Positions 34,848 to 43,449 of a stretch of DNA of 64,000 bases are shown here, piece by piece. A model generated the notes under the pieces. The model was given only the letters and a program-made list of their open reading frames with translations, searched no databases and was not told the DNA's origin. The stretch comes from Winogradskyella costae (GTDB taxonomy: Bacteria; Bacteroidota; Bacteroidia; Flavobacteriales; Flavobacteriaceae): assembly GCF_013403865.1 (NCBI RefSeq), contig NZ_JABFDK010000002.1, positions 1 through 64,000 of the forward strand, in the 5' to 3' direction. Every line of letters starts with the position of its first letter. Positions within the stretch are counted from its first letter, which is position 1. The position numbers were made by a program, and so were the translations under genes.

Positions 34848-36650
34848 ATGAATAATTTAGATTACGGAATTATAGGAAATTGTAGAAGTGCCGCTTTAGT
34901 ATCCAAAAATGCATCCATTGATTGGTGTTGTTTACCAAAGTTTGATTCCGCATCTGTATTTGCAAAGTTATTAGATGATGACATAGGAGGTAGCTTTGGC
35001 TTTATTGTTGACGAAGGTTACATTACAAATCAATTTTATCAAGAAAATACAGCGATATTAATTACACGTTTTAGTAAAGGTAATGATGTTTTTGAGGTCA
35101 TAGACTTTATGCCTAGGTATCATAAACCAAATGGTAATTACCATTCACCCCCAGAATTTATTAGATATCTTAAATATGTTTCGGGGCAACCAGAATTAAA
35201 AGTAGCTTATGATCCTAAATTAGAATATGCCAAAGGAGTCACTTCCACTTATGTAAAAGATGATTTTATTGTAAGTCTTAATAATGAAGATACTTATGAT
35301 ACCTTGTTTTTATATACAGATTTAGATAAAAATGCTGTAATTAATGGCGAAACAATAGCTTTAGAATCGGATCATTTTTTCTTAGTGGGTTACAATGAAA
35401 AATTGTTCATACCCAATTTAAAATACGCAAGTTTAGAGTACGAACGTACTAAAGTATATTGGTTAAACTGGTTAGAGCGTACACCAACGTATAAGAAATT
35501 TAATGAACAAATATCGCGTAGCGCAATGACATTAAAGTTGTTGAGTTATGATAAAACAGGAGCCGTTTTAGCTGCTGCAACCACATCGTTGCCAGAAACT
35601 ATTGGGGAAGTTAGAAATTGGGATTACCGTTTTTGCTGGATTAGAGATGCTTCTATGGTCATAAAAGTAATGTCACAATTGGGCCATAAAAATATTGCTA
35701 GACGTTATTTAAAGTTCATTATTGATTTGATGCCAGATAAGGATGAAAAACTACAAATTATGTATGGCATTAGTGGAGAAAAGAAATTAACCGAGGTATC
35801 TTTAGATCATTTATCTGGCTATAAAGACTCGAGTCCTGTTAGAGTTGGAAACGCAGCTTACATGCAAAAGCAGAATGATATTTATGGTATTCTAATGGAT
35901 GTGATTCATCAGTTACTTGTAAATTTTAGCAATGATATAGACAATGGCGAAGAACTTTGGACCATGACTAAAGGCATTGTTTGGGTTGTGAGTAAACACT
36001 GGAGAGAACCAGATAAGGGTATTTGGGAATTTAGAGAAGGAGATCAGCACTTTACATTTTCTAAAGTGTTATGCTGGACTGCTGTAGATAAAGCCGTAAA
36101 GGTAGCTAAACTCTTAGGTAAAACATCTAAACTTCAACGTTGGGAGGTTTTAGAAGAAGAGATACGAACAGATATTATGGAAAATGCTTGGAATGAAAAA
36201 GCCCAAGCGTTTACACAAGCCTACAATTCTGAAGATTTGGATGCTTCAGTGTTGCTTATGGAATCTTATGGGTTTATTGATGCTAAACATCCTAAATTTG
36301 TGAGTACCGTAAAAGCTATTGAACGCGATTTATGTTACGAAGGACTTTTGTACCGCTATAAAACGAAAGATGATTTTGGGTTACCATCATCTTCATTTAC
36401 TATTTGCACGTTTTGGTTTATTAATAGTTTATACAAAATAGGAGAGGAGCAAAAAGCCACCGAACAATTTGAAAAACTATTATCTTACAGTAATCACTTA
36501 GGCTTATTCAGTGAGGATATCGATTTTAAAACGAAACGCTTACTCGGTAATTTTCCGCAAGCGTACTCACATTTAGCATTAATTGAAACAGCAATTAACC
36601 TATCGAATGTTACGACTGCCGAAGAAAAAGTTAGAGATACCTTAGGTTAA
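34848..36650 (+). CDS. Glycoside hydrolase family 15 enzyme (trehalase or glucoamylase type)
   Basis: A 600-residue cytoplasmic protein of the GH15 family, which cleaves alpha-glucosides with inversion. The N-terminal beta domain (MNNLDYGIIGNCRSAALVS, then WCCLPKFDSASVF) and the helical catalytic barrel (RNWDYRFCWIRDASM, then EFREGDQHFTFSKVLCW holding a probable catalytic Glu, and GLPSSSFTICTFW) are present. Mycobacterial proteins of this family are trehalases. With the trehalose synthase divergently encoded 82 bases away, trehalase is the likeliest activity, but glucan or other alpha-glucoside substrates are not excluded. Confidence 0.88.
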   Translation: MNNLDYGIIGNCRSAALVSKNASIDWCCLPKFDSASVFAKLLDDDIGGSFGFIVDEGYITNQFYQENTAILITRFSKGNDVFEVIDFMPRYHKPNGNYHSPPEFIRYLKYVSGQPELKVAYDPKLEYAKGVTSTYVKDDFIVSLNNEDTYDTLFLYTDLDKNAVINGETIALESDHFFLVGYNEKLFIPNLKYASLEYERTKVYWLNWLERTPTYKKFNEQISRSAMTLKLLSYDKTGAVLAAATTSLPETIGEVRNWDYRFCWIRDASMVIKVMSQLGHKNIARRYLKFIIDLMPDKDEKLQIMYGISGEKKLTEVSLDHLSGYKDSSPVRVGNAAYMQKQNDIYGILMDVIHQLLVNFSNDIDNGEELWTMTKGIVWVVSKHWREPDKGIWEFREGDQHFTFSKVLCWTAVDKAVKVAKLLGKTSKLQRWEVLEEEIRTDIMENAWNEKAQAFTQAYNSEDLDASVLLMESYGFIDAKHPKFVSTVKAIERDLCYEGLLYRYKTKDDFGLPSSSFTICTFWFINSLYKIGEEQKATEQFEKLLSYSNHLGLFSEDIDFKTKRLLGNFPQAYSHLALIETAINLSNVTTAEEKVRDTLG

Positions 36651-36655
36651 ATTAT

Positions 36656-37447
36656 TTATTCTTTTAATATGATGGTACCAAAGATATTAGCATCGATCCA
36701 ACCTCTGTTCTTATCTTCACCTTCTACAGGAATAGAACCAATAAAATTTTCACGTTCTAGGCTTTTGTCATTGTCACAGTAGGCAATGGCAAAGCCTATT
36801 TTTTTGTTAACGCTTAAATTTACAGGTGTATTAGAGCCTTTATCGTTGTAAGAATCATCATATAATGACATTTTTACTTCCCAAATAGTTGTGTTTCCTA
36901 AGGTTTTATTTTTTGATTCTATATGTGAATTGTACAGTTTTCCTGTTTTTTCAGTAGACATATCAACCACATTACCATCTAAAGCAATATGATAGGCAAA
37001 GGCATTGTGATTATATTGATGTTCACCACCACTATTATCTTCATCTACAAAAATTTCTAAACAGTCATCATCCCACCATTTTACTAAAGGATCTGCAATG
37101 TTATCAATTAACGTATCGTCTTTTATTTCAGCTAAAATATAAAGTGCATCATCTGACCAACTCAATTTAAAACGTCCCGAATAATCTTCTTTGGTAAGTG
37201 AATCGCCTAACCATACTTGGTCTAAAGCATACCATGTACTTTTTGCCCAAGCAGAATCGTTTGCTACAGCGTCTATAATAATGTTATCTCTAGATTTGTA
37301 AACTTCTCGTAATTGCTTTTCAATTTTAGTTGATGCTATGTTTTGAGGTGCTTCTTTTATAGGAGGTTGTTCTGCTTTTTTAGACGTTTCATTTTTACAA
37401 TTGAAAACTAAGACTAAGAGAAGTAGGAGGTAGGTGGCTTTTTTCAT
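36656..37447 (-). CDS. CBM9-like sugar-binding lipoprotein
   Basis: A lipoprotein (VLVFNC, Cys17) with a family 9 carbohydrate-binding-like domain: IIIDAVANDSAWAKSTWYAL, then LSWSDDALYILAEIKDDTLI, then WWDDDCLEIFVDEDN, the acidic calcium-binding edge, and the closing strands NLSVNKKIGFAIAYCDND. It is probably anchored on the outer membrane or facing the periplasm and binds a saccharide. It converges on the GH15 gene with five bases between the stops and precedes nothing catalytic. A DUF6265 protein gene lies 3 bases upstream. Confidence 0.85.
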   Translation of the reverse strand: MKKATYLLLLLVLVFNCKNETSKKAEQPPIKEAPQNIASTKIEKQLREVYKSRDNIIIDAVANDSAWAKSTWYALDQVWLGDSLTKEDYSGRFKLSWSDDALYILAEIKDDTLIDNIADPLVKWWDDDCLEIFVDEDNSGGEHQYNHNAFAYHIALDGNVVDMSTEKTGKLYNSHIESKNKTLGNTTIWEVKMSLYDDSYNDKGSNTPVNLSVNKKIGFAIAYCDNDKSLERENFIGSIPVEGEDKNRGWIDANIFGTIILKE

Positions 37448-37450
37448 GGG

Positions 37451-37912
37451 TTATTTTTTGTAATTAAATTTTACGGTTTCGGTTTTTCCTTTGTCTTCGA
37501 TATCAACATAGATATTCATTTCATTATCTGAAATTTTTTCAAAGGACATGCCCTCAAAAATAACTTTATTTTCTGTAATTGCTATTAAAGGAAAGTCTAC
37601 TGTTTCGTCTTTGGTTTCCCAACCTTTAAGATCTGAACCGAAATGTTTTAGTTGAAGGATTAATGAATTTTCGATTTCTCTTATGACTTCAATTTCGTAG
37701 AAAGTGACTTTTTCGTCGTTAATTAATTTAAATGTTGCCATCATAGAACCACCTGATGGTTCGCTCCAGATTTCTTCAGTAATGCCACCAAAAGCTTCAC
37801 CATGCCATATGCCAGCAATCCATTTAATGTTTTCTAGTTTGGGCTCTAATGGTTTTGTAAGCTGTGCATGAGATGTTGCAAATATTAATAAGAAGATGAT
37901 TACATATTTCAT
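37451..37912 (-). CDS. DUF6265 family exported protein
   Basis: A 153-residue exported protein (signal about 1-16, ending SHAQ). It has the DUF6265 pattern: ENIKWIAGIWHGEAFGGITE near the start, EIWSEPSGGSMMATFKLI, and LKHFGSDLKGWE in the middle, a lipocalin-like beta structure. The biochemical role of the family is not known to me. It is followed by the CBM9-like lipoprotein gene 3 bases on and is divergent from the BlaI-type repressor gene. Confidence 0.8.
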   Translation of the reverse strand: MKYVIIFLLIFATSHAQLTKPLEPKLENIKWIAGIWHGEAFGGITEEIWSEPSGGSMMATFKLINDEKVTFYEIEVIREIENSLILQLKHFGSDLKGWETKDETVDFPLIAITENKVIFEGMSFEKISDNEMNIYVDIEDKGKTETVKFNYKK

Positions 37913-37983
37913 AGAATGATTGATTTAAGGTGAATTAATGCTGTTTTACAACAGCACTAAAGATATATTTTTTTAAACTGAAT

Positions 37984-38018
37984 TTGGATAATTAAATTTT
38001 ATTACTACATTTGTAGTA
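37984..38018 (+). promoter_or_regulatory. Promoter and BlaI-type operator of the repressor/M56 operon
   Basis: A -33 TTG (37984-37986), 19 bases, then a perfect -7 element TACATTTG (38006-38013). The -7 element lies inside the perfect dyad TACTACATTTGTAGTA (38003-38018), the classical BlaI/MecI operator form TACTACA-N2-TGTAGTA. Repressor binding would cover the -7 element. The start codon lies about 15 bases further on. Confidence 0.85.
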
Positions 38019-38032
38019 TCAAAACTATAATT

Positions 38033-38419
38033 GTGGATATAAAACAACTAAATAAATCTGAGCTTCAAATAATGAAGTATTTATGGATGCTTGAAAAAGG
38101 ATTTATGAAAGACATTGTAGAAAAATTTCCGGAACCAAGACCAGCGTATACAACGATTTCGACTTTATTGAAACGTATGACAGATAAGGATTATATAGGT
38201 TTTGAACGTTTGGGTAGAGACAAACAATATTTTCCAATTCTTAAAAAGAATGATTATTTCACGAAACAAGTTAATGGCATGATTCAGCATTTCTTCAACG
38301 ATTCTAAAGCCCAATTTGCTTCGTTTTTTGCTAAAAATGCCGATTTATCGATGCAAGAATTAGAAGAACTTCAAGCGTTGTTAAAGCAAAAAATGGATCA
38401 AAAGAAAGCCAATGATTAG
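38033..38419 (+). CDS. BlaI/MecI/CopY family repressor
   Basis: A 128-residue winged-helix repressor. The start is a GTG (reading MDIKQLNKSELQIMKYLW); no ATG fits. The DNA-binding helices are in PEPRPAYTTISTLLKRMTDK, then the wing YIGFERLGRDKQYFPIL, and the C-terminal dimer region follows. In the known systems such repressors are cleaved when a membrane M56 protease senses its signal. Here the next gene overlaps the repressor's stop by 8 bases and encodes an M56 protein. A perfect operator lies in its own promoter, so it represses itself and the partner. Confidence 0.93.
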   Translation: MDIKQLNKSELQIMKYLWMLEKGFMKDIVEKFPEPRPAYTTISTLLKRMTDKDYIGFERLGRDKQYFPILKKNDYFTKQVNGMIQHFFNDSKAQFASFFAKNADLSMQELEELQALLKQKMDQKKAND

Positions 38420-39824
38420 TTATTTTATTTATACCATTATTAGTTTAGGCTGTTCTTATGCGGTTTATGTTTTGTTACTCAGAAAGCAAAAGACATTTCA
38501 GTTTAATCGCTTTTTCTTAATAGGTTCTCTTCTTTTGTGTCTAGTTGCACCATTTATGGAAATTGAACTCTTTAAGGCTGTACCGAGTATTACTGAAATA
38601 CCTTTAGAGAAATTTACTGCTTCGGTAGTGGAAACTCAGCCTATAGAAGACGTAACTTTTGACGAGGCTCAGCAGGTCGACCACTCTCAAAAAAGTCCTT
38701 TTTTCTATGTCTACATTATTATAACATTGTTTTTTCTGTTCCGATTTTTAAAGAATTTATTTAAGATTTATGGATTGACAAGAAACGAATATGAATACAA
38801 CGGAAAACTTAAAGTGATAAAGAGTGCAGACTCTGATATGGTGTCTAGTTTTTTTAATTATATGTTTATTCCTAAAGAGCACACGCTGTCTAGAGAGGAT
38901 TACGAAAGCATTATTGCTCATGAAACCGTCCATAGTGAAGAATTACATTCTGTAGATATCATTCTTTTAGAATTGCTCAGTTGCATCTTTTGGTTTAATC
39001 CATTTATTTGGTTGTACAAAAAATCCACTTTGCAGAATCACGAATTTAGAGCAGATGAAAAGTCCGTCTCATCAGGGATTGATATTGAGAATTATTCAAA
39101 TACTATAATAAACTTGGGACAAAAGGAATACCGCGTTCCTCTAACTAGCGGATTTAATTTCATTCACATCAAAAATCGAATCATTATGTTACATCAATCA
39201 AAATCATCAGTATTCAAACGAACTTTAAACATTATATCTGTCAGCTTACTTCTTGCAGGCATCTTTGTATTAAGTTCTTACAAAGACTTAAAAGAACCGC
39301 TCGTAGTTGTTATAGATGCAGGTCATGGAGGACATGATTCTGGTAATTTAGATGAGAAAAATATTGTTTTAAATATTTCTAATCAGTTATCTCTTTTGAG
39401 TAGTGATAATATCAGAATTATTACCACAAGAACTGAGGATACATTTTTTACATTACAAGAACGTGTTGATTTTATTAATGCGCAAAATGCAGACCTAGTT
39501 GTAAGTTTACATGCCAATGCGCATTCAAATCCATTGACTAATGGAGTAGAGGCTTACTACAACGACAAAGACGAGTTTAAGGATAAATCTTATGCTTTTG
39601 GCAAAATTTTATTAGAAAACCAGATGGAATTCTTTTCAACCAATCGCGGACTTAAAACAGTGCCTATGTATATTTTCAGACATATCAATAGTCCTGGTGT
39701 ATTTTTAGAACTCGGATTTATTACGAATGAAGAGGATCATAAGGTTTTGATGAATGCGGATCGTCAAAAGCAAATAGCAGCTTCAATTTTTGAAGGATTA
39801 GAAGAAATTAGAAAGAGTAACTAA
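38412..39824 (+). CDS. BlaR1-like M56 metalloprotease fused to a peptidoglycan amidase domain
   Basis: A 470-residue membrane sensor-like protein. Helices lie at about 2-21, 34-50, 98-113 and 270-289. The cytoplasmic M56 zinc protease has HETVH (170-174) and likely third ligand E211 (HEFRADEKS). After the fourth helix, where BlaR1 has its penicillin-binding sensor, lies an N-acetylmuramoyl-L-alanine amidase (Amidase_3) domain at about 297-466 with all zinc and catalytic residues: H305 (DAGHGG), E315 (DEKN), H367 (SLHANA), E433 (LELGFITN). It thus probably senses or cuts periplasmic peptidoglycan and relays this by cleaving the BlaI-type repressor. The architecture is seen directly; the signalling is inference. 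Confidence 0.88.
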   Translation: MISYFIYTIISLGCSYAVYVLLLRKQKTFQFNRFFLIGSLLLCLVAPFMEIELFKAVPSITEIPLEKFTASVVETQPIEDVTFDEAQQVDHSQKSPFFYVYIIITLFFLFRFLKNLFKIYGLTRNEYEYNGKLKVIKSADSDMVSSFFNYMFIPKEHTLSREDYESIIAHETVHSEELHSVDIILLELLSCIFWFNPFIWLYKKSTLQNHEFRADEKSVSSGIDIENYSNTIINLGQKEYRVPLTSGFNFIHIKNRIIMLHQSKSSVFKRTLNIISVSLLLAGIFVLSSYKDLKEPLVVVIDAGHGGHDSGNLDEKNIVLNISNQLSLLSSDNIRIITTRTEDTFFTLQERVDFINAQNADLVVSLHANAHSNPLTNGVEAYYNDKDEFKDKSYAFGKILLENQMEFFSTNRGLKTVPMYIFRHINSPGVFLELGFITNEEDHKVLMNADRQKQIAASIFEGLEEIRKSN

Positions 39825-39829
39825 ATTAA

Positions 39830-39875
39830 AAAAGCCAACACAACCGAAAATCATGAATCGGAAGTGTTGGCTTTT
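39830..39875. terminator. Bidirectional terminator
   Basis: AAAAGCCAACAC (39830-39841) pairs with GTGTTGGCTTTT (39864-39875), 12 bp with A and T tracts on both sides, so it can end both the M56 gene and the converging acyl-CoA dehydrogenase gene. Confidence 0.9.
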
Positions 39876-39899
39876 AACCATTCAACTTAACCTAAATTT

Positions 39900-41708
39900 T
39901 TAAAAGCAGTACTTATTCTCTGCTTTTACTTTTTCTGCGATCTCAATACGTAAATCTACGATATCTGGATAGTTTGCATATTTTGTGAAACGCTTAAGTC
40001 CCATTAATAACATACGTTGTTCGTCTCCTTCAGCAAAAGAAATAATACTTTCTTTTCCTTTTTCTTCAACGATATCTACAGCGTGATATAAATATAATTT
40101 CGCCATCGCGATTTGTGCAGATTGTTCTGCTTCACTAGTACGTTTTACGTTTTTCTCTGTTCTTAAAATTGCCGATTCTGCCATATAGATTTCAATTAAG
40201 ATATCTGCAGCAGCAATTAACAATTGTTGATGTTCTTCTAGTTGCGGTCCAAATTTTTGAACAGCTCCACCAGCAACCATTAAGAATGTTTTCTTAAGTT
40301 TTGCAATCATTTGCTTTTCTTCTGAAAATAATTCAGAATAATCTGGAGTTTCAAAAGAAGGAATTCCCATTAATTCTTCTTGTACTTTAGAAGCAGGTCC
40401 TAATAAATCAACATGACCTTTCATCGCCTTCTTTACTAACATACCAACAGCTAACATTCTGTTGATTTCGTTAGTGCCTTCGTAAATACGAGCAATACGA
40501 GCATCTCTCCAAGCCGACTCCATTGGAGTTTCTTCAGAGAATCCCATACCACCAAAAATTTGGATACCTTCATCTGCAGCATTTTGTACATCTTCTGATA
40601 CAGCCACTTTTAAGATAGAACATTCGATAGCGTATTCTTCAACCCCTTTTAGTTCTGCTTCTTGATGCGAATTACCTGCAGCTTCGCGCATAGCAATTCT
40701 ATCTTCAATATTTTTAGCAGCTCTATAGGTTGCAGATTCACCAGCATAAGCACTAGCAGCCATTTCAGCTAACTTTACTTTAATAGCTCCAAAGTCTGCA
40801 ATAGGAGTTTTAAATTGTTTACGTTCTTGAGCGTAATTTACAGCAGTCGTTAAAATACGACGCTGAGAATCTAAACAAGCCGCAGCTAATTTAATACGAC
40901 CAACATTAAGCGCGTTCATGGCAATTTTGAATCCTTCACCACGACCCGCTAACATATTTTCAACAGGTACTACAGTATCACTAAAAAATACTTGACGGGT
41001 AGAAGAGGCACGAATACCTAATTTATGTTCTTCTTCACCGAGCACAATACCGTTAGGATTTTCACCATCATACTCAACGATGAAACCTGTAATGTTTTTA
41101 TCATCTTCAATACGCGCAAACACAATCATCAAACTACAGAAACCTGCATTTGAAATCCACATTTTTTGACCGTTAATTTTATAAGACTTACCGTCTTCTG
41201 AAAGTGTAGCCGTTGTTTTACCAGAGTTGGCATCAGATCCTGCACCTGGTTCTGTTAAACAATAAGCACCAAACCACTCACCAGTTGCTAATTTAGGAAC
41301 GTATTTTTGCTTTTGTTCTTCTGTACCATATAAGGTGATTGGCATAGTGCCAATTCCTGTATGTGCACCAAAAGCAGTACTAAAAGAACCTGTTCCACTA
41401 GAGATATAATCACAAGTTAATACCGTAGAAACAAAACCCATTCCCATTCCGCCATAAGCTTCAGGAACAGCAACACTTAAAAAGCCCATGTCACCAGCTT
41501 TACGCATCACCTCTTCAGTTAATGCATAATCTTTAGCTTCAAAACGTGCTTTATGAGGAATGATTTCACGATCATTAAATTCCATTACGGATTCCTTCAT
41601 CATGGTTTGTTCTTCTGAAAAATCTTCAGGAGTAAACACATCGTCACAATTTGTTTCTTTTACCAAGAACTGACCTCCACGTAGGATGTCTTTTTCTGTA
41701 TCTGCCAT
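39900..41708 (-). CDS. fadE: Acyl-CoA dehydrogenase
   Basis: Catalyses the first step of fatty-acid beta-oxidation, making trans-2-enoyl-CoA with FAD. The 602-residue length with an extra helical C-terminal region matches the Bacillus FadE type. Motifs: GAYCLTEPGAGSDA for the flavin and substrate, MWISNAGF, RQVFFSDTVVP, and RIYEGTNEINRML. Residues about 430-600 form the extra domain. It ends the operon marR-fadN-fadA-(S23)-fadE, and the S23 gene interrupts the short distance to fadA. Confidence 0.93.
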   Translation of the reverse strand: MADTEKDILRGGQFLVKETNCDDVFTPEDFSEEQTMMKESVMEFNDREIIPHKARFEAKDYALTEEVMRKAGDMGFLSVAVPEAYGGMGMGFVSTVLTCDYISSGTGSFSTAFGAHTGIGTMPITLYGTEEQKQKYVPKLATGEWFGAYCLTEPGAGSDANSGKTTATLSEDGKSYKINGQKMWISNAGFCSLMIVFARIEDDKNITGFIVEYDGENPNGIVLGEEEHKLGIRASSTRQVFFSDTVVPVENMLAGRGEGFKIAMNALNVGRIKLAAACLDSQRRILTTAVNYAQERKQFKTPIADFGAIKVKLAEMAASAYAGESATYRAAKNIEDRIAMREAAGNSHQEAELKGVEEYAIECSILKVAVSEDVQNAADEGIQIFGGMGFSEETPMESAWRDARIARIYEGTNEINRMLAVGMLVKKAMKGHVDLLGPASKVQEELMGIPSFETPDYSELFSEEKQMIAKLKKTFLMVAGGAVQKFGPQLEEHQQLLIAAADILIEIYMAESAILRTEKNVKRTSEAEQSAQIAMAKLYLYHAVDIVEEKGKESIISFAEGDEQRMLLMGLKRFTKYANYPDIVDLRIEIAEKVKAENKYCF

Positions 41709-41720
41709 TTTTTTTGTTTT

Positions 41721-42156
41721 AAGAAAAGAGAAAATAGATAAAAGAGAATAGACTTTAACTGAGACTATTTTGAAACTCCATTGTCATTCTTTGGAATTCT
41801 TCTATTTTTTCTTCAAGTATTTTTAAATTGTTTTCGTTTATATAATTTCTATGTTTTGCTACTAAAAGCTGCGTTCCTAATTCGAAAGAAGAACCTAAAG
41901 AGATGTCTAAAAAATGACTAAAGGATTTATCTGTTCTAGCAGAACCTTCAGCAATATTACTTGGCATTGAAACCGAACATCTACTAATCTGAGAACTTAA
42001 ATCGAATCTTTCGTGCTTCGGAAAATTTAATAATAAGTCAGAGATATCATTGGTGATCTCTAAACCGAGTTTCCAAATTTTTAAATTCTTATAATTATGT
42101 CTCTGTTTAGGACGCATCAGTCTTTTCTCTTTGTTCTATGCTCTCTTTTCCCTTTT
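41721..42156. repeat. Imperfect inverted flanks around the S23 gene
   Basis: Left flank 41721-41753 and right flank 42121-42156. The reverse complement of the left, TCTCTTTTATCTATTTTCTC, resembles TCTCTTTGTTCTATGCTCTC on the right. They lie directly outside the four-helix-bundle gene, so the gene plus flanks looks like a discrete insert between fadA and fadE. The 23S rRNA intervening sequences that carry S23 genes are likewise bounded by complementary ends. Confidence 0.55.
41755..42117 (-). CDS. Four-helix-bundle protein, S23 (23S rRNA intervening-sequence) family
   Basis: A 120-residue protein of the family first found inside 23S rRNA genes. It shows NYKNLKIWKLGLEI at the start, then LSSQISRCSVSMPSNIAEGS (the family signature), SFELGTQL and a final amphipathic helix. 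Members form four-helix bundles and pentamers; a cell function is not established. It sits between fadA and fadE, whose products are enzymes of one pathway, and is bounded by complementary AG/CT-rich flanks, so it is more likely an inserted element than part of the pathway. Confidence 0.9.
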   Translation of the reverse strand: MRPKQRHNYKNLKIWKLGLEITNDISDLLLNFPKHERFDLSSQISRCSVSMPSNIAEGSARTDKSFSHFLDISLGSSFELGTQLLVAKHRNYINENNLKILEEKIEEFQRMTMEFQNSLS

Positions 42157-43348
42157 AATTAAGAAACTCAAATATCCCACAAGCACCTTGACCTGTACCA
42201 ACACACATCGTTACAGCACCATATTTACCTTGCATATTTTGCTTACGCATTTCATCAAATAACTGTACCGATAATTTTGCTCCAGTACATCCTAATGGGT
42301 GACCCAATGCAATGGCTCCACCGTTGACGTTAATAATATCTGGATTAAGACCTAACTCTCTAATTACCGCTAAAGATTGTGAAGCAAACGCTTCATTTAA
42401 CTCAATTAAAGATAAATCGTCTTGTTTTAAACCTGCTTGTTTTAAGGCTTTTGGAATAGCTTTTACTGGTCCGATACCCATAATACGAGGCTCAACACCT
42501 GCTGCAGCATAGTTTACCATTCTTGCAATAGGCTCTAGTCCTAATTCCTTCACCATATCTTCACTCATCACCATGACGAAAGCCGCTCCGTCACTCATTT
42601 GTGACGAGTTACCAGCTGTAACACTTCCACCAGCAGCAAATACTGCTCTAAGTTTTGCTAAAGCTTCTTTGCTAGTTCCTGCACGAGGTCCTTCATCTTT
42701 AGTTACAGTGTACGATTTTGTAGCTTTCTTTCCGTTTTCATCAATGTACGTTTGTTCCACTTCAATAGGAACAATTTGATCTTGAAAACGATTTTCAGCT
42801 TGCGCTCTTAAAGCTTTCATGTGTGAATTGTAGGCGAATTCATCTTGGTCTTCACGAGATACGTTGAATTGTTTTGCAACCGCTTCAGCCGTATTTCCCA
42901 TGCCCCAATAATAATCTTCATGACCTGCTTTTACGATGGCGTCGTAATTCAATTCTGGCTTAAAACCTGTCATAGGCACTGCACTCATGCTTTCTGCTCC
43001 ACCAGCAATAATACAATCTGCCATTCCGGCTTGTATTTTCGCCGTTGCCATACCAATAGTTTCTACTCCAGAAGAGCAAAAACGATTGACAGTGACACCA
43101 GGAACATCCACAATCTCTAATCCCATTAAAGAGATTAAACGTGCCATATTTAATCCTTGAGAACCTTCTGGCATTGCGTTACCAACAATAACATCGTCAA
43201 TACGCTTTGGGTCTAAACCTGGCAATTCCTTCATCATATATTTGATGGTTTCTGCTGCCAATTCATCTGTTCTTTTAAAACGGAACACGCCTTTTGGTGC
43301 TTTACCAACTGCGGTTCTATATGCTTTTACTATATATGCTGTTTTCAT
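42155..43348 (-). CDS. fadA: Acetyl-CoA C-acyltransferase (3-ketoacyl-CoA thiolase)
   Basis: Cleaves 3-ketoacyl-CoA to acetyl-CoA and a shortened acyl-CoA. The nucleophilic Cys is in VNRFCSSGVETIGMA, and the other catalytic residues are in GGAIALGHPLGCTGAK (His) and MCVGTGQGACG (Cys). The 397-residue length is usual. Preceded by fadN and followed by the S23 insert and fadE. The palindromic TTAGC element separates it from fadN. Confidence 0.96.
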   Translation of the reverse strand: MKTAYIVKAYRTAVGKAPKGVFRFKRTDELAAETIKYMMKELPGLDPKRIDDVIVGNAMPEGSQGLNMARLISLMGLEIVDVPGVTVNRFCSSGVETIGMATAKIQAGMADCIIAGGAESMSAVPMTGFKPELNYDAIVKAGHEDYYWGMGNTAEAVAKQFNVSREDQDEFAYNSHMKALRAQAENRFQDQIVPIEVEQTYIDENGKKATKSYTVTKDEGPRAGTSKEALAKLRAVFAAGGSVTAGNSSQMSDGAAFVMVMSEDMVKELGLEPIARMVNYAAAGVEPRIMGIGPVKAIPKALKQAGLKQDDLSLIELNEAFASQSLAVIRELGLNPDIINVNGGAIALGHPLGCTGAKLSVQLFDEMRKQNMQGKYGAVTMCVGTGQGACGIFEFLN

Positions 43349-43351
43349 ATT

Positions 43352-43445
43352 TTATGCTTTTGGCTATTAGCTTTTGGCTATTAGCGTCTAAAAATTATAC
43401 ATTATCATTGCCAATAGCTAAAGGCTAAAGGCTAAGCGCTTAGTA
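43352..43445. repeat. Palindromic TTAGC-rich element, copy 2
   Basis: TGCTTTTGGCTATTAGC is repeated nearly in tandem on the left, and GCCAATAGCTAAAGGC with GCTAAAGGCTAAGCGC lies on the right, so the halves can pair imperfectly around AAAAATTATACATTATC. It uses the same words as copy 1 (24547-24626). It lies between fadN and fadA within the operon. Confidence 0.55.
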
Positions 43446-43449
43446 ATTT

